Assembly: GCA_000697475.1 (NCBI GenBank)
Contig: JNEU01000957.1
Coordinates: 28,998-92,997 of the forward strand
Direction of reading: 5' to 3'
Length of the DNA: 64,000 nucleotides
Source: Lichtheimia corymbifera B2541
Taxonomy: Eukaryota > Mucoromycota > Mucoromycetes > Mucorales > Lichtheimiaceae
Numbering within the stretch: position 1 is the stretch's first letter; the number at the start of each line of letters is the position of its first letter. Shown piece by piece: positions 47,001 to 58,570 of the stretch. Under the pieces are notes generated by a model. The model made no database searches. It was given only the letters and a program-made list of their open reading frames with translations, and was not told the DNA's origin. A program made the translations under genes and the position numbers.

Positions 47001-49043
47001 AGAAGGCATTACTAGTATTACGCTGACTACAACGTATAGACTTTCTCCTTCAAGCGAAGAACCACCCTAACCAACATTTATCCATAATAGACTTTCGATG
47101 CATTAGATAAGCTCATAGAGTATTGTATCCGTGATTGTTTACATCAGTCAGCAATGCAATCCCTTTGTTCCTATCTTTCTTCCCTCCCCAGCTTTCTCCT
47201 TTTTTCTCGGCATATGTGTCTTTTTCTTTCTCCTCATGAAAGCAGCAGCAGCAAAGTAACGGCTCTATCCGGCGTTCGTTGTGGAAGAAACCAAAAAGGG
47301 AAACACACCGACGACGGAGGGTGGGGAGAAAGGGGTTAAGCTAAGGGATTGGTCCGGCCGAGAATAATGTGCGTATTCAGCAAAGGGATTATGTTGTACA
47401 AGAGTGAACTTTTCATCTTGTATCCCTCCTCCTGGCATCTATATACGATATCATGTTATACCACGAGCGTGTGTTTGGGTGCAGAATCTGTCAAACATAT
47501 CGTATCCTTAGCGAAGTAATATGATGCATGCTGCAGATCGCCACATTCGCACTGCCCATCTCTCTCTCACATAATAGAACATAATCTTGGCTTTGTGAAT
47601 TACGACACCATGGCATCATATACTCACGCACACGCCATGTTTAATTAAAAGTAAAAGCCAACGAAAGTGGTACAGCATAATAGGTCCTAGCGCAATCGTC
47701 TCACACACATATAACTACGAATAGCTCGTGTTAGCCAATTGTGCTAGTAAGCTCGCATATTTTCTTCGGCAACACCCAACATTGTTTTTTTTCTTGGCTC
47801 CTGAATACGCCATCACTCACTTGATGTACACATTATACATATACCAAAGCTGTAGCATCACCAAAATAACATTCTTGATACCAGAATATCTTGGATTAGC
47901 GCATGTAATGAGTGGATTTTTCCTATCTCTATCATTATTAGCTCCTTTCAGCTTTTACAAGGATTGTCCAACAAGGTGAATGATGATTGAGATAGCACAT
48001 GCAACACTGTTGCTGATGCATAGATGTCTCTTTTCATTCTCCTTAGAAATAGCTGTTGTTACAGTACCCAAATGCACACATGCTATCTAAAGTTTAGAAT
48101 AGATAGGAGGCTTGCATAAGGAATGTTGAGGGACAGATTTTGAGCGAGAGAGACAATGAGTCTAGAAAGTGTAAACGACCCAAGGGGGTCCAAAGTTAAG
48201 TAGTGGGGGGGGGGTGTTGTGGGGGAGCTATTGCCAATAAAAGCAGAAACAAAGGAGCCAAAGCAACCTGGGGTTGGTAGATTTTTGGGTCTTACTATTT
48301 TGCACGCGATGATCGACATGGACCTTTAATCACGAGGCTATAATACAGTAGTAGGTATTACAATAGTAGTAGTCGAATATGTATGTACAATGAATGTACA
48401 AAAAGTGAATGACATAGGGAGAGATATGCCAACTACTATACTTTTTGCAAAGGATATCGGCAAAATTGTTCATTTCAAATAACCTTTTTCTCTTGTGCTA
48501 AAAACATTCTCCACATACTACTGCAACTTCCCCCCTCCTTGCTCCCTTCTTTCGAGTAAGAATGAAGTAGTATGTATGTCGTGGAGAGGGATTGTTTATT
48601 CTTTTAGGCGTGGAGACTGCTCTTTATGTAAGATGCAGGACAAGTAAGACAAATGGGTTCTCGGCAAAAAACAAGCGAGGCGCACCGTCCTGACGATAAA
48701 CTAGGAAATCTCTTATGTAGTGCACGCACATCGATATCATCATTCGGCGGTTATGCGTATGCCGTACGTGAAAATCATTGATTATGTTTCTGCAATGAAT
48801 AATGAACGTCGAAATGGATCATTGTATGTGTTTAGTGACAATGAAAAAAAGTAGTGCATGGTCTCAATGTGTTTGTTACCTATTTCATCTCGATATAGTG
48901 TTGGTGGTAGTGGTGGTGGTATCCGTAATTGTGATCCCGCCAAGGTTTGTGTGGTTGGTGTTAAGGAAACGCTCGGTCTCTTTCTTCTGCCTTCTTTTTT
49001 ACTGCTTGACGTCAACCCTTCCATTTCGCTTGGACATCCCCCA
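44097..49043. other. Long gene-free region downstream of the C2H2 factor
   Basis: Almost 5 kb. It includes CA/CT-rich microsatellite DNA at 44395-44535 and 46485-46503, C-rich patches near 45225, and the G-rich element at 48184-48225. Open stretches such as 45924-46388 on the minus strand are low complexity (runs of N, S, or CVCV) and unsupported. No tRNA- or rRNA-like sequence was seen. Confidence 0.45.
48184..48225 (+). other. Potential G-quadruplex element
   Basis: Runs of 5 G (48184-48188), 10 G (48205-48214) and 5 G (48221-48225). The long run could supply two tracts, giving four G-tracts. Function is unknown. Confidence 0.4.
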
Positions 49044-50145
49044 ATGGCCCAACCATCAACACTTCCTTTGCAGCAGCGTGTGCTGAAATTAGTCCAGGTA
49101 AGAATATTGCCATTGGGAGGGATATAACAGCGTGTCTATGTTCATACCCATCTCATTTATGCCTCCAACACTCACACGTGTCATTTGTAGACCTTGCAAT
49201 TCGCTTGGTTCGCCGGCCACTTGTTTACCTTGCTTGGAACATCCTTGCACCTTCTCTCGGTCGTCACCTTTCAGTCAGCTTCGAAACCATATAGCTTGGC
49301 TTACTTGGGTGCGCTTCTTTCATATGGTGTTGTTATCTACAAGACCCATGGTGTAAGTCGTTGGATGGTAACCCTCTGTTAAGATGATATCCTTACATGT
49401 TACGTAAATAGGTCCCCAAGTTGAATGCAGCTTATGCCCAACGTCTCGTTATGGATGAAAATGTGCAGTATTTCCTTTTGGCATTGTATTGGTTCTTTTC
49501 TAGCCCCATTACAGGTAAAGCGCGTATATATGTGGATGATATTGAGAAGCATGGTGAACTTATATGTTTTATTACAGTGACGCTTGTGCCTTATGCTACA
49601 TTCTCATTGTTCCATGCTCTTGGCTATGTCCGTTCCAACATCATCCCGAATGTTTTCCCAGCAGCTCCCGCAGCAGCCGCATCTTCTTCCAGCAGTAGCG
49701 GTGCTTCTACTACCACTTGGCAAGCAAAGACTCAGCAGCAAATCAAGGCTTGGGTGGATAAGAACTATGAAACTGCTATGCGTTTTGTTGCTCAGATTGA
49801 AGTGGTTGGCATCATGGGTCGATTACTCCTTGGTATTTTCAGGTAAGAAAGAGAGGATAAAGGGACTAAAAAAAGGAGTTGATAGAGTCCCATTGCTCAC
49901 TCTTTGACGCGTTTTTTCTTAGATTGCATATTATGCCCATCTTTTTGTACGCTCAATTCTTACGCTTCCGTTATCACTTGTCGGCCTACACTCGTCAATC
50001 CTTCACTCACTTGAAACGTACTTTGGACCAAGTAACTGCTGACCCTCGAGTGCCTCCCGCTGTGCGAAAGGCTTACATGACAGTACAAGATGTGATCACC
50101 CGCTATGGTCAGGCTGCTGTGCAACAACAACCAGGTCGTCGTTAA
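49044..50145 (+). CDS. TMEM33/Pom33 family ER-nuclear envelope membrane protein
   Basis: Five exons, 49044-49097, 49191-49352, 49412-49514, 49578-49842 and 49923-50145 (807 bases, 268 residues). Hydrophobic segments include FAWFAGHLFTLLGTSLHLLS, AYLGALLSYGVVIY, VQYFLLALYWFFSSPIT and VTLVPYATFSLFHALGYV. ENVQYFLLALYWFFS and the short LP/IP-containing fourth segment match the family. The basic, helical C-terminus (FLRFRYHLSAYTRQSFTHL, TVQDVITRYG) is typical. Yeast Pom33 and fission-yeast Tts1 shape ER tubules and help place nuclear pores. An Ala/Ser-rich insert (residues about 123-140) is low complexity. All phases check, and the start is the only in-frame ATG before the first intron. Confidence 0.9.
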
Positions 50146-50414
50146 CAATTTGTGTGATATACAAGGATGCTACAAAATCAACAACCATATACAAGCACAT
50201 AGCCATTTACATACAAAACCCCCATCCATTATTGTTATTTGCCTTTTCTTTTTGCGTACACGCTGTGCTATAAATATTTAAGCTTGTTTTTCTTGATGAA
50301 TGTGATTGTATTTGAGTAAAAGGAAAACAACAACTCCAAAACGATACATTTAATGTAGGGATCGTGGGTGGCGGGGGGAGAATGGGATTAAGGTTGCATG
50401 AGGGTGGATCGTTG

Positions 50415-51552
50415 TCAGCTTGTGGTATCATCCAATTTCGCAACCAGTGCTTTGAGTAAAACCATGGTATAATGAGCGTCATTGCCTACATCCAACGTTG
50501 ATCAATAACAACCATGTATTACCCTTCCTTTTCCTATATTACCAGCATTGTGTAGACACCAATGATCAATCCCGAATAATGACAATGTCCTACCAAGCGA
50601 AGGAGGATTGTGTAGATCGTTAACTGATGCAGCATAAAGAACATCTGTATTGATAATAGTAATCAATGCACTTTGCTGGATGTCAAGAGTGTCGTCCACG
50701 CCAGGATGCCGTCCTGGCCACAAGAACTTGGCCTGTCGCAGATATTTGAGATCACTATCGAGACCATGGCCCACAAGAACAAATCCACCATCACGCATGA
50801 CGCACCAATCCAGATCCTTTTTGAGCTCTGCAAGGGCTTGTGGTAAGGTGCACCATACTGATGTGCCAAAGCCGAAACGTAGCTTTTGATCATCGACATA
50901 GCGACCGTTTGATAAATGGCGATAACTGCTGATAAGATAATGCTGATCCATGTAACGATCGGTTCTGGTATCGTATAACGTCCATCCAATTTCAAGTAAA
51001 ATGCTATGGTCCTGCTCCCATGCTTCAATATCTATGCTGCATAAGACATATTCCCCTGGTGATCGCGCAAGTTCAGCGGCATATCTCCAAGCATCATGTG
51101 CTTCACGTAGTTTGGTTGCTCTGGCATTCGCTTTTTTGGCCTTTTTGAATACACGCTGAAAAGCATTACGGTCGCTGACTGGGAACTCGACTGGCTCCAT
51201 ATAGCTACAAGTCGCTGAAGGCCACTCGGGTACAGGAAGTTGTGGATCAAGTTGTTGCATGAGCTTGGTCAAGGTCTGTCGCAAATTGTCGCACGTTGTT
51301 GAAGCAATGCACACATGGTATTCTCCAGTTGTCGTTTCCTTGGCTAGTAGAGCTGTTGTCAATGACCAGCATTACGGGTGCGATGACAACGGTTTCTTTA
51401 CCTTGGTACAGAAGGATTGTTTGACCACGACTGAATAGATTTCGAGCATCGAAGAAAGCTTGGACTGCCAAAGAAGGAGTACGACCTAGAGCTTGATACT
51501 GCTTTGTCCACGTGTCTTGAACGACTCTCCACGCAATATAGCTGCTATCCAT
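50415..51552 (-). CDS. Gfd2-like DEDDh exonuclease-fold protein
   Basis: Three exons, 51402-51552, 50543-51352 and 50415-50485 (1032 bases, 343 residues). The catalytic core shows CSIDIEAWEQDHSILLEIGW (first D-x-E), GHGLDSDLKYLRQ (second Asp) and LHNAGNDAHYT (His and last Asp), with TLDIQQS and LGRTLSLFGI between. This is the pattern of the Gfd2/YDR514C-like branch of the RNase H-like DEDDh family, common in fungi. HNAGND is split by the last intron, and without splicing the motif is lost. A charged helical stretch (FKKAKKANARATKLREAHD) precedes the core. Likely an RNA or DNA 3' exonuclease, or a derived RNA-binding protein linked to mRNA export as proposed for Gfd2. No signal peptide. Confidence 0.85.
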
Positions 51553-53153
51553 CAGGGGGATCGTATTCACACAAGAGAAACACAATGAACAAAGACGACT
51601 CTCTCTCGCTGACTTTTTTATTCATCAAACCTCCTCCTTTTCCCTTGCCTCTATTTATTATATTTGTATTGACAATTCCTTTGATACATTGATTGAGAAT
51701 AAACCCTCAAGTTGATGATGATATATCAGGTGCCTTTTGGGGGCAACGGCATATGCAGGTACAATAAGGAACCTGAGGGCGCGCATTGTCCTACTATAAT
51801 GAATACAAGATTGCACCCTGATCTCTTCCCTCCCACACACACACGCACACAAGCAAACACTCATGCACACATTCATCTTCTGGTTCAATTGGGTTGCATA
51901 TGTAATGAAGGTTGAGACAACAACCATCAAAGAAGTTTTACGTGGCATCGCATTGCATGAGACGTGTAACAGCCTTTTGAAAATGTTCCATATATTCTTT
52001 ATTATCCCGATCGCTTGCATGATCATATCCAATTTTAGACTATATTTAACGACGTACAACCGTTATACGAAAATATGTACGTGTGAGTAAGTGAGAGAGA
52101 AAAAAGGGTGAAAAGACATTGCCTTATTTTGTGCATGCTGTCATACCAATGAGCTGCATAACCCCGGATTGTTGTGCGACAAAAGGTCTAAGATCCGTTC
52201 ATCCATTGCAATGGATGAGCCACGCTCGTCAACATCGACCCATTAGTAAATAGATCTTGTATACTGAAAAAGGTGTAGTGCTTTCGCAACGTGCGTCGTC
52301 ACTGTGGCGTGTTTGTGAACAATGGCTATATAGTCTTCCACACATGGTTAGGTCGACATCCCAACCTATGTAGAGATCAAGAAGATAAATCATTGTTTCA
52401 AGTACAATCATAGTGACATGAAAAAGTGATCTTGTACAAAGCATGTGTTTGTAGATGTGTGGTGGTGTGATTCTGTCATTGATTGATTGATAGTTTGTAA
52501 CCGATCGATCCTTCGATGTGTCTATTGCACCTGAATAACATGCTTTCATCAAAAAATAGGAAATGTTGCTTTAATGGGATATACAAAAGAGGGTCGCTGG
52601 GAGAGAGATGGCACATCTCAAGATGTAAAAAAGAGTGACACAATCTTACAAGAATGGTGCTATCGTACGCTACACCACAATGCATTACCGGCCTACATCC
52701 AACAAGCATTATTATTGTATGCCCCAACAATAGGTCTCGTACAGTTTTTGTTCACCATGCAGGAGAAAAGCATATGTCGCTTTGCTGCCAGTTTTGTCGA
52801 CCGTGAGTACGTATGGGGAAGACGCGTAATATGGGATCAAAAACTGCACATGTAAACTTGACTTCTTCCCATGACACAAGCTTGTATGAATATGCCGGAA
52901 AGCATTGAAAACACGCAGCGTCACGATCACAGGTTGTACAAAGTACCTTGTCGTGTACGCATTGTTCATCCGGTGGATTGCATCACAAAAAAATCCACCC
53001 TGCACCGATACACACGCACACGATCAATGATCGTATAACGTTACGGGAGTCGCGAATAAAGAAATGCCGTCGATGGTTACCTTTTCAAAGAGCAATTGAC
53101 ATTACGATCGAAAAATCCGATGCAAAAAGGAAATGATGTGGCCAGATGAAACA
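51553..53153. other. Intergenic region between the exonuclease and HsbA-like genes
   Basis: About 1.6 kb between divergently transcribed genes. It contains a short CACACA/CACGCA tract at 51834-51870. Small open stretches (for example 51658-52059 and 52229-52552, minus strand) show no recognisable features. Confidence 0.45.
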
Positions 53154-53160
53154 TATAAAA
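53154..53160 (+). promoter_or_regulatory. TATA box of the HsbA-like gene
   Basis: TATAAAA 85-91 bases upstream of the ATG at 53245. Together with the C-rich codon bias of the gene, it suggests high, regulated expression. Confidence 0.55.
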
Positions 53161-53244
53161 GACATGAAATCAAAACGATCTGAGGATTCGATATTCCAAT
53201 CAACAATCTATTCTCCTCTTCAAAGCTCCTTGACATCAACAAAA

Positions 53245-53848
53245 ATGAAGTTCACTGCCATCATTGCTCTTGCTGCTCTCACTGCTGGTACATAAGTGAA
53301 CACGTTTAATGCTATTATCATGGATACTGATGATTTTACATCTACATCCTGCAGTCAATGCTCTCACTCTCGATCGTCGTGGTGTCCCCGAGTGTGCTGC
53401 TGGCTTGACTCAAGTGCAAAACCAATTGGATGTCGTCACCTCTGGTGTCAACAACTGGAAGGTGTCCGATGGTTACGCTGGTGCCCTCAAGGTGCAAACC
53501 GAGGAGACCAAGCTTGAGAATAATCTCGACAGTGCCAAGTCAGCATGCACCATCTCTGGTACCGTATCTGATGCTGATGCTGATACCATCCTTGCCCAAG
53601 TCGATACCCTTGTGCCCAAGGTGGAGACTGCCCTTGACAGCCTTGTGCAAAAGAAAGCCGATTTTGATAAGGTGTTGCTTGTCACTGCTCTCGTCACCAA
53701 GGATATCAAGAACCTCAAGACCAAGACTGATGCCCTTGATAACGCTCTCCTTTCTGCCACTCCCGCTTCCTACAAGGACCGTGCCAATGCCTATGTCAAG
53801 CGCATTAATGACGCTTTTGCTGCTGCTTACACCGCCTATGGCATCTAA
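53245..53848 (+). CDS. HsbA-like secreted surface-binding protein
   Basis: Two exons, 53245-53287 and 53355-53848 (537 bases, 178 residues). A signal peptide, MKFTAIIALAALTAVNA, is followed by TLDRRGVPECAAG. The mature chain is almost entirely amphipathic helix (VQNQLDVVTSGVNNWK, LENNLDSAKSACTISG, VDTLVPKVETALDSLVQKK, LKTKTDALDNALLS). It has only two cysteines, likely one disulfide. This is the fungal hydrophobic-surface-binding protein A / cell-wall galactomannoprotein fold (PF12296). HsbA of Aspergillus binds hydrophobic surfaces and recruits hydrolases. Codons end mostly in C or T, like the GMP synthase gene, suggesting strong expression. A polyadenylation-type AATAAA lies at 53920. The ATG at 53309 sits inside the intron and would skip the signal peptide. 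Confidence 0.88.
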
Positions 53849-54053
53849 TTGTCTATGTGCTTCCCCAACTATTGATATATCTAGTAGTTAATCACCGCTG
53901 TTGTGCTCTCTGCGGGTTGAATAAAGATAAATTTATATCATAAAAGTCACGTGGCTACTGTCATTTGTCGTCAATTCATTGCTAATCGAACTACAGCTAT
54001 CAACATATATAAACACTTTATTCATGATTTTGACTTATGTATAGGGATTCAAT

Positions 54054-57000
54054 TTAGCGTCTGGTCTTTTTGCGTGGAGCTGCATCTTGAGGGCCACCAT
54101 TGCGTTTGAGTTTGCGTTCATCGGCTAAAAAAAGGATAGAGTTAGCGTCAAGGGATCTCAACCCGGATTAATTTGTATATACCTTTTCGTGCCTTCTCTT
54201 CAAGCTCGTCCCAATCTACAAGATCCAAAAAGTTTAGATCATCCATATGAGCGTTAATCCAAGCATTTAATCACTTACCATCACCAGAGTCTGAAAGTTC
54301 TTCCTCTTCCATTGATTCATCAGATGCTTCGGATGCAAAGTCGCTTTCGTCGTCGCTTTCACTTTCTTCAAATTCTTCCTCGCTCATTTCGAACTCGCTA
54401 GCAGACTCGGATTGGTCTTCAGCATTTTCCTCCTATCATCATGCGATATGTGGTAAGTTCCAGGCGTTTTATACATGGCCAGTTATCGATACTTACATCA
54501 CTACCAGGGCCCAGGAAATTCCAACCACCGTTTCTGTAGAATTCTGCAGGATCCTCATTCACAGTCTTCATAATCATACTCCAATTGAGATTGACTGGGC
54601 CTTCTTCAAATGCTACTTCTACTGAGCTGGAAGAAAAAGGGCACACGGGGTTAGCCAGCTTCTTCAAGTATACCTCACCCCTCCTTTTTCCAACTTACTC
54701 AAGCCAGTCCTTGACGTTATCCAGCTGTGACATGGGAATGGTGTTGATGTGGATAGGTGTGCGATGGAAATCCTTAAAGACAAAGACCATATCAAAGTTC
54801 TTCAATCCAAATTGTACACGTTCCAAGTGAGCAATTTCAATTTCGCTCAAGGTGATGATCAAGAAAGGTGGATCCGACAAGTGAACGAGACAATCGGTTG
54901 TGGGTTGCAATAAGACATTCGATCGGAACGGCACACCAGTGAAACCAAGTTCTCGGAATGGCACATCCACTTCGATACGGCCATCACTCTATCATATCCG
55001 AATTAGAGGATACATCCAAAACGGCAGAAACACACTTACAGCTTCTGAAATCTTTTCGGCAAATGACTTGAATTCACGGTTGAGATTGGCTCGTCGTCGT
55101 CGTTCTTCTTGTTCTTGTTCCAACTCGTCCTCATCACCATACAAGTGCCTCCTTCGCTTATTACCGGTCTCGTCATATTGGATGTCTGATGCTTCACGGT
55201 AGAATTGGATATCCTAAACATATAGCATCAGCACAGTCATCCATCACCATTCCATTGTCCATTTACATACTTTGGTTTTCTTTTTGCCGATAAGGATGGG
55301 ATTTTTGAAATGGACGTGAATCAGCACTAAGAGCTCATTGTCACAAGGCTGGAAGAAGAGATGCTTGACATTGCTGAACAAGACGTCTGGAAATGATAAA
55401 ACCAGTTGAATACAATGATCCACATGCACAATGAAATTTCACTTACTGAAGGAGTTATCCGATTTGATAGATTGATAGCGGATACCATTGGTATGAATCT
55501 CCAATTCGCCTGGTAATCGCTTACCATCCAATTGGGGTCGGACGTAGACATCACCCAGTCTGTGTGGACGACGTCCCTTGATAGGGATAAGATCTTCTTG
55601 CTCAATGACATCAGCCATCTCCTTGCGTTCAGCTTCCTTTTTGGCGGCATCCTTTTTCAAATCCATGATCTGGCGGTAGACTTCAGCCATACGATAAGTA
55701 TCAGCACTTCGGAAAGTCAAGGCACGGACAAAGGTAGCATTAGCATCATGGAAAGGCTATATATTAATAGATAGAAATGATCAGTCTTTGGTTGATAATC
55801 ATCATCATCCGCTTTTTTTGTACATACCAAATCTTCCTTCTTGCCACCTGCTTGACCAGGGGTTAAAAAGTTGAGACGCAGCATAACGAAATCGCCTTCG
55901 TCGCTCTTGCTTGCATTCTTCAAGGTGCTAATATGGAAAGGTACTGCCATGCCATACATGGGGAGAATAATACTCTCGTTTTTCTTGTCCACGTGGATCT
56001 ATCGACAGGTTAATATCAAATAGAAGTGTTGTGTATATATATTACTTTACCTTGAGATCGCGAACTTCACGAGGTAACTTGGACTCTGAACGATAACTCT
56101 CGAATTTGCGGAATTTGGGCTTGTTTTCATCTTGATCTGTGCCGGATTGGCCTGAGAATTTTGCAAGACCTTCAGCAAGCTTTTGTGCAAAGAGTTTCTT
56201 TTGGTGTTCTTTGCGCTTTTGCTCACGCGACTCCTCATCTTGTTCCTCGCTGCGGAATTTGCTACGCAAGATGGCAGTTTTGGCGGGTGCTTCCTTCTTG
56301 ACAGCCTTTGCTTCAGCACCACGACTCGTCTCAGCATCATCGTCACCCTTGATAAAGTAGGAGATCTCATTGATCTTTTTACTGCAGTCGGTAAATACAA
56401 TAGGAGCATCGTTGTTGACGCGGATCGTGTCGATGAGCAAAAGCGAATAATTCTTGCTACGCTTGTCTGTAGGCTTGGGGTTCTCCAAATCGGCAAAACC
56501 AATGGACAAGTTGAGTACCATGCCGTTCTTAAGCTCACGCACGTTCTTGGCATTGAGGACATAGTTGGTCTCACGGAATTCGATACCCATACCAAAACCA
56601 AGCGTCTTGGTCAAATGTTTTTCAAGGTCAGGGCGCTTGGCTTTGACATAATCCACAGCATGCTGATAGATGTCGCGTACTTTGGCACCATCACGAATCG
56701 TTTCCATCACCTTGCCTTGCAATTCGAGCAAGAATTCATAATTCTTTTCTTGGGTCTTGTTGGGATCAATCAAAAAGGTTCGGCCAATGTTGGAGCAGTA
56801 GCACTTGTAACGGATACCCAACGAACACATAATGACACCGGCATGAAGAGTTTGGGTGTTGGACATGGCTGAAGACTTGAGATCGTACTCGCCACCGCTC
56901 TGCACAATAGGACTGTAGCACCAATCAATATCAGCCTTATCAACCTATATCACCAATATTTAGTATGCATGTATAGACAACCATCGTTGATACACATACC

Positions 57001-58148
57001 CCATCTGGAAGACGCAATTTCTTAAATAACTTGGGATCATCGAGAATGCCTTCCGTTTCCTCAGATAGCTTTTCATGGGTGACAGAGCGCTCCTCATCAA
57101 TAATAGTCGACATTTCATCAATGAAATAGTACTTCATAACATTGGAACTGAGTTTGGAAGCCGTTTTCATTGTTCGCTATAAGAAAGGGAGAACAAACAA
57201 TGTGAGATAATGATCCAAACCATCCATAATGATAAACGTACCACTTCTTCATCATCCTTGACGGCTAAACAGGCTGACAATGCTGCAGTGATCTCGACTT
57301 CTTCAAATTTCTTGCCAGATGACTCGAGTGCCTTGGTCCATTCTTGCACGTTCTTGCCGGTGAACTTGTCTTTACCAACAGTACCCACGCGTTTCTATGA
57401 TAAAAGATCACATGAATACCTTCAGAAGGACCGTGTATATATTTTTTTGCATCACACTTACGCCATCCAATTCGTCAATGATAGGCTTATACAAATTGAC
57501 ATTCTCTTCAACATCCTTGGTACGACGAATCACCTCAATAGGAACTTGCTTATCCCCCTTCTTGAGCGTCTCGAGGATATCGGCTAATGCAGTCCTTGTC
57601 AATAACACATAATACCATCATTCATTCTTTGAATATCCTACCTTTCTTGGCACTGCATACAAATGTTGCTTTCTCGGGTGTGAGCATAATCAAAGTTTGA
57701 TATATCGGGATACCCAAAAGCCAAGTCTATATTACACACATATACACACGCTTGTGAATAAATCCATTCGTAATCATGATCCACGACTGCTGGATAACAC
57801 CAACGTCATGGATGCCCTCCGTTCGCTTACCTCAGCGGTCACTGACTTGCGGTATGGGTTATCATAGTCGTCGTCACCAATAAGCAAGAGAATGGCATCG
57901 GTTTGCTGAAAGAGATTGGCATTGGAGGGACTCTGTCATGCACAAGAAAATGACGTCGTTAGTGGGTCGTGTGAATGCTGCGATGGATTCAAAAGGATCC
58001 TTGCGAGATCGTCGTCCAAGGGGGAAAAGAACGATTCAAGCAGAAATCCTAAAGATGAATATCAAGAACATGGACTCACCTTCCACTGAGAAATGAGGAA
58101 CCGCGCTCTCCTGTGAAAGCGTTTGGCATCAAGTTCAACAGAAGCCAT
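54054..58148 (-). CDS. SPT16: FACT complex subunit Spt16
   Basis: Roughly 14-15 exons covering the full gene, about 1,000 residues. The start [20 protein letters not shown] leads into the aminopeptidase-P-like N-terminal domain: [75 protein letters not shown] and [12 protein letters not shown] charged coiled linker ([20 protein letters not shown]) follows. The dimerisation and tandem PH middle domains have [32 protein letters not shown] and [54 protein letters not shown] and [18 protein letters not shown] lie toward the C-terminus. The tail is strongly acidic ([16 protein letters not shown]) and ends in a basic KKTRR. With Pob3, Spt16 chaperones H2A-H2B during transcription and replication. 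Confidence 0.95.
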
Positions 58149-58570
58149 GTGGATTAGCAAAGTGTGTTGAAAGCGAGGGAGGGAGACGCTTGAAAAAAGT
58201 CGCGGTTGCTGTATATAGCGCGAAATTTGGATGCGCGCAGCACCACCAGCCAACCTTGAATGTCATCCATCCACCACCACTACCATTGAAACCTAATCAA
58301 TCAAGTCAAATAATTAGCTTCCCCATCCCATGAATGCCTCGCACATCAATCAAGATAGACTATTCTTGTAAACATTTAGCAGTTGGAAGACTCTATACTT
58401 TTATTGACACGTACATTCCTCATTCTGTGACAATAACCAAGATTGATGCATAAACAACATTTATTACAGCAGGTATCAATCATGCTAGAAAAAGAAAAAA
58501 AAGTGGATGATGTATGTATGTATATAAATGCTCATAATGAGAAGGAAATGTACAAATAATGCTGCTGTAA
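58149..58570. other. Promoter region of SPT16 and 3' flank of the helicase gene
   Basis: About 420 bases between two same-strand genes, with no coding sequence seen. The first ~50 bases upstream of the SPT16 start are purine-rich on the plus strand. Confidence 0.5.
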
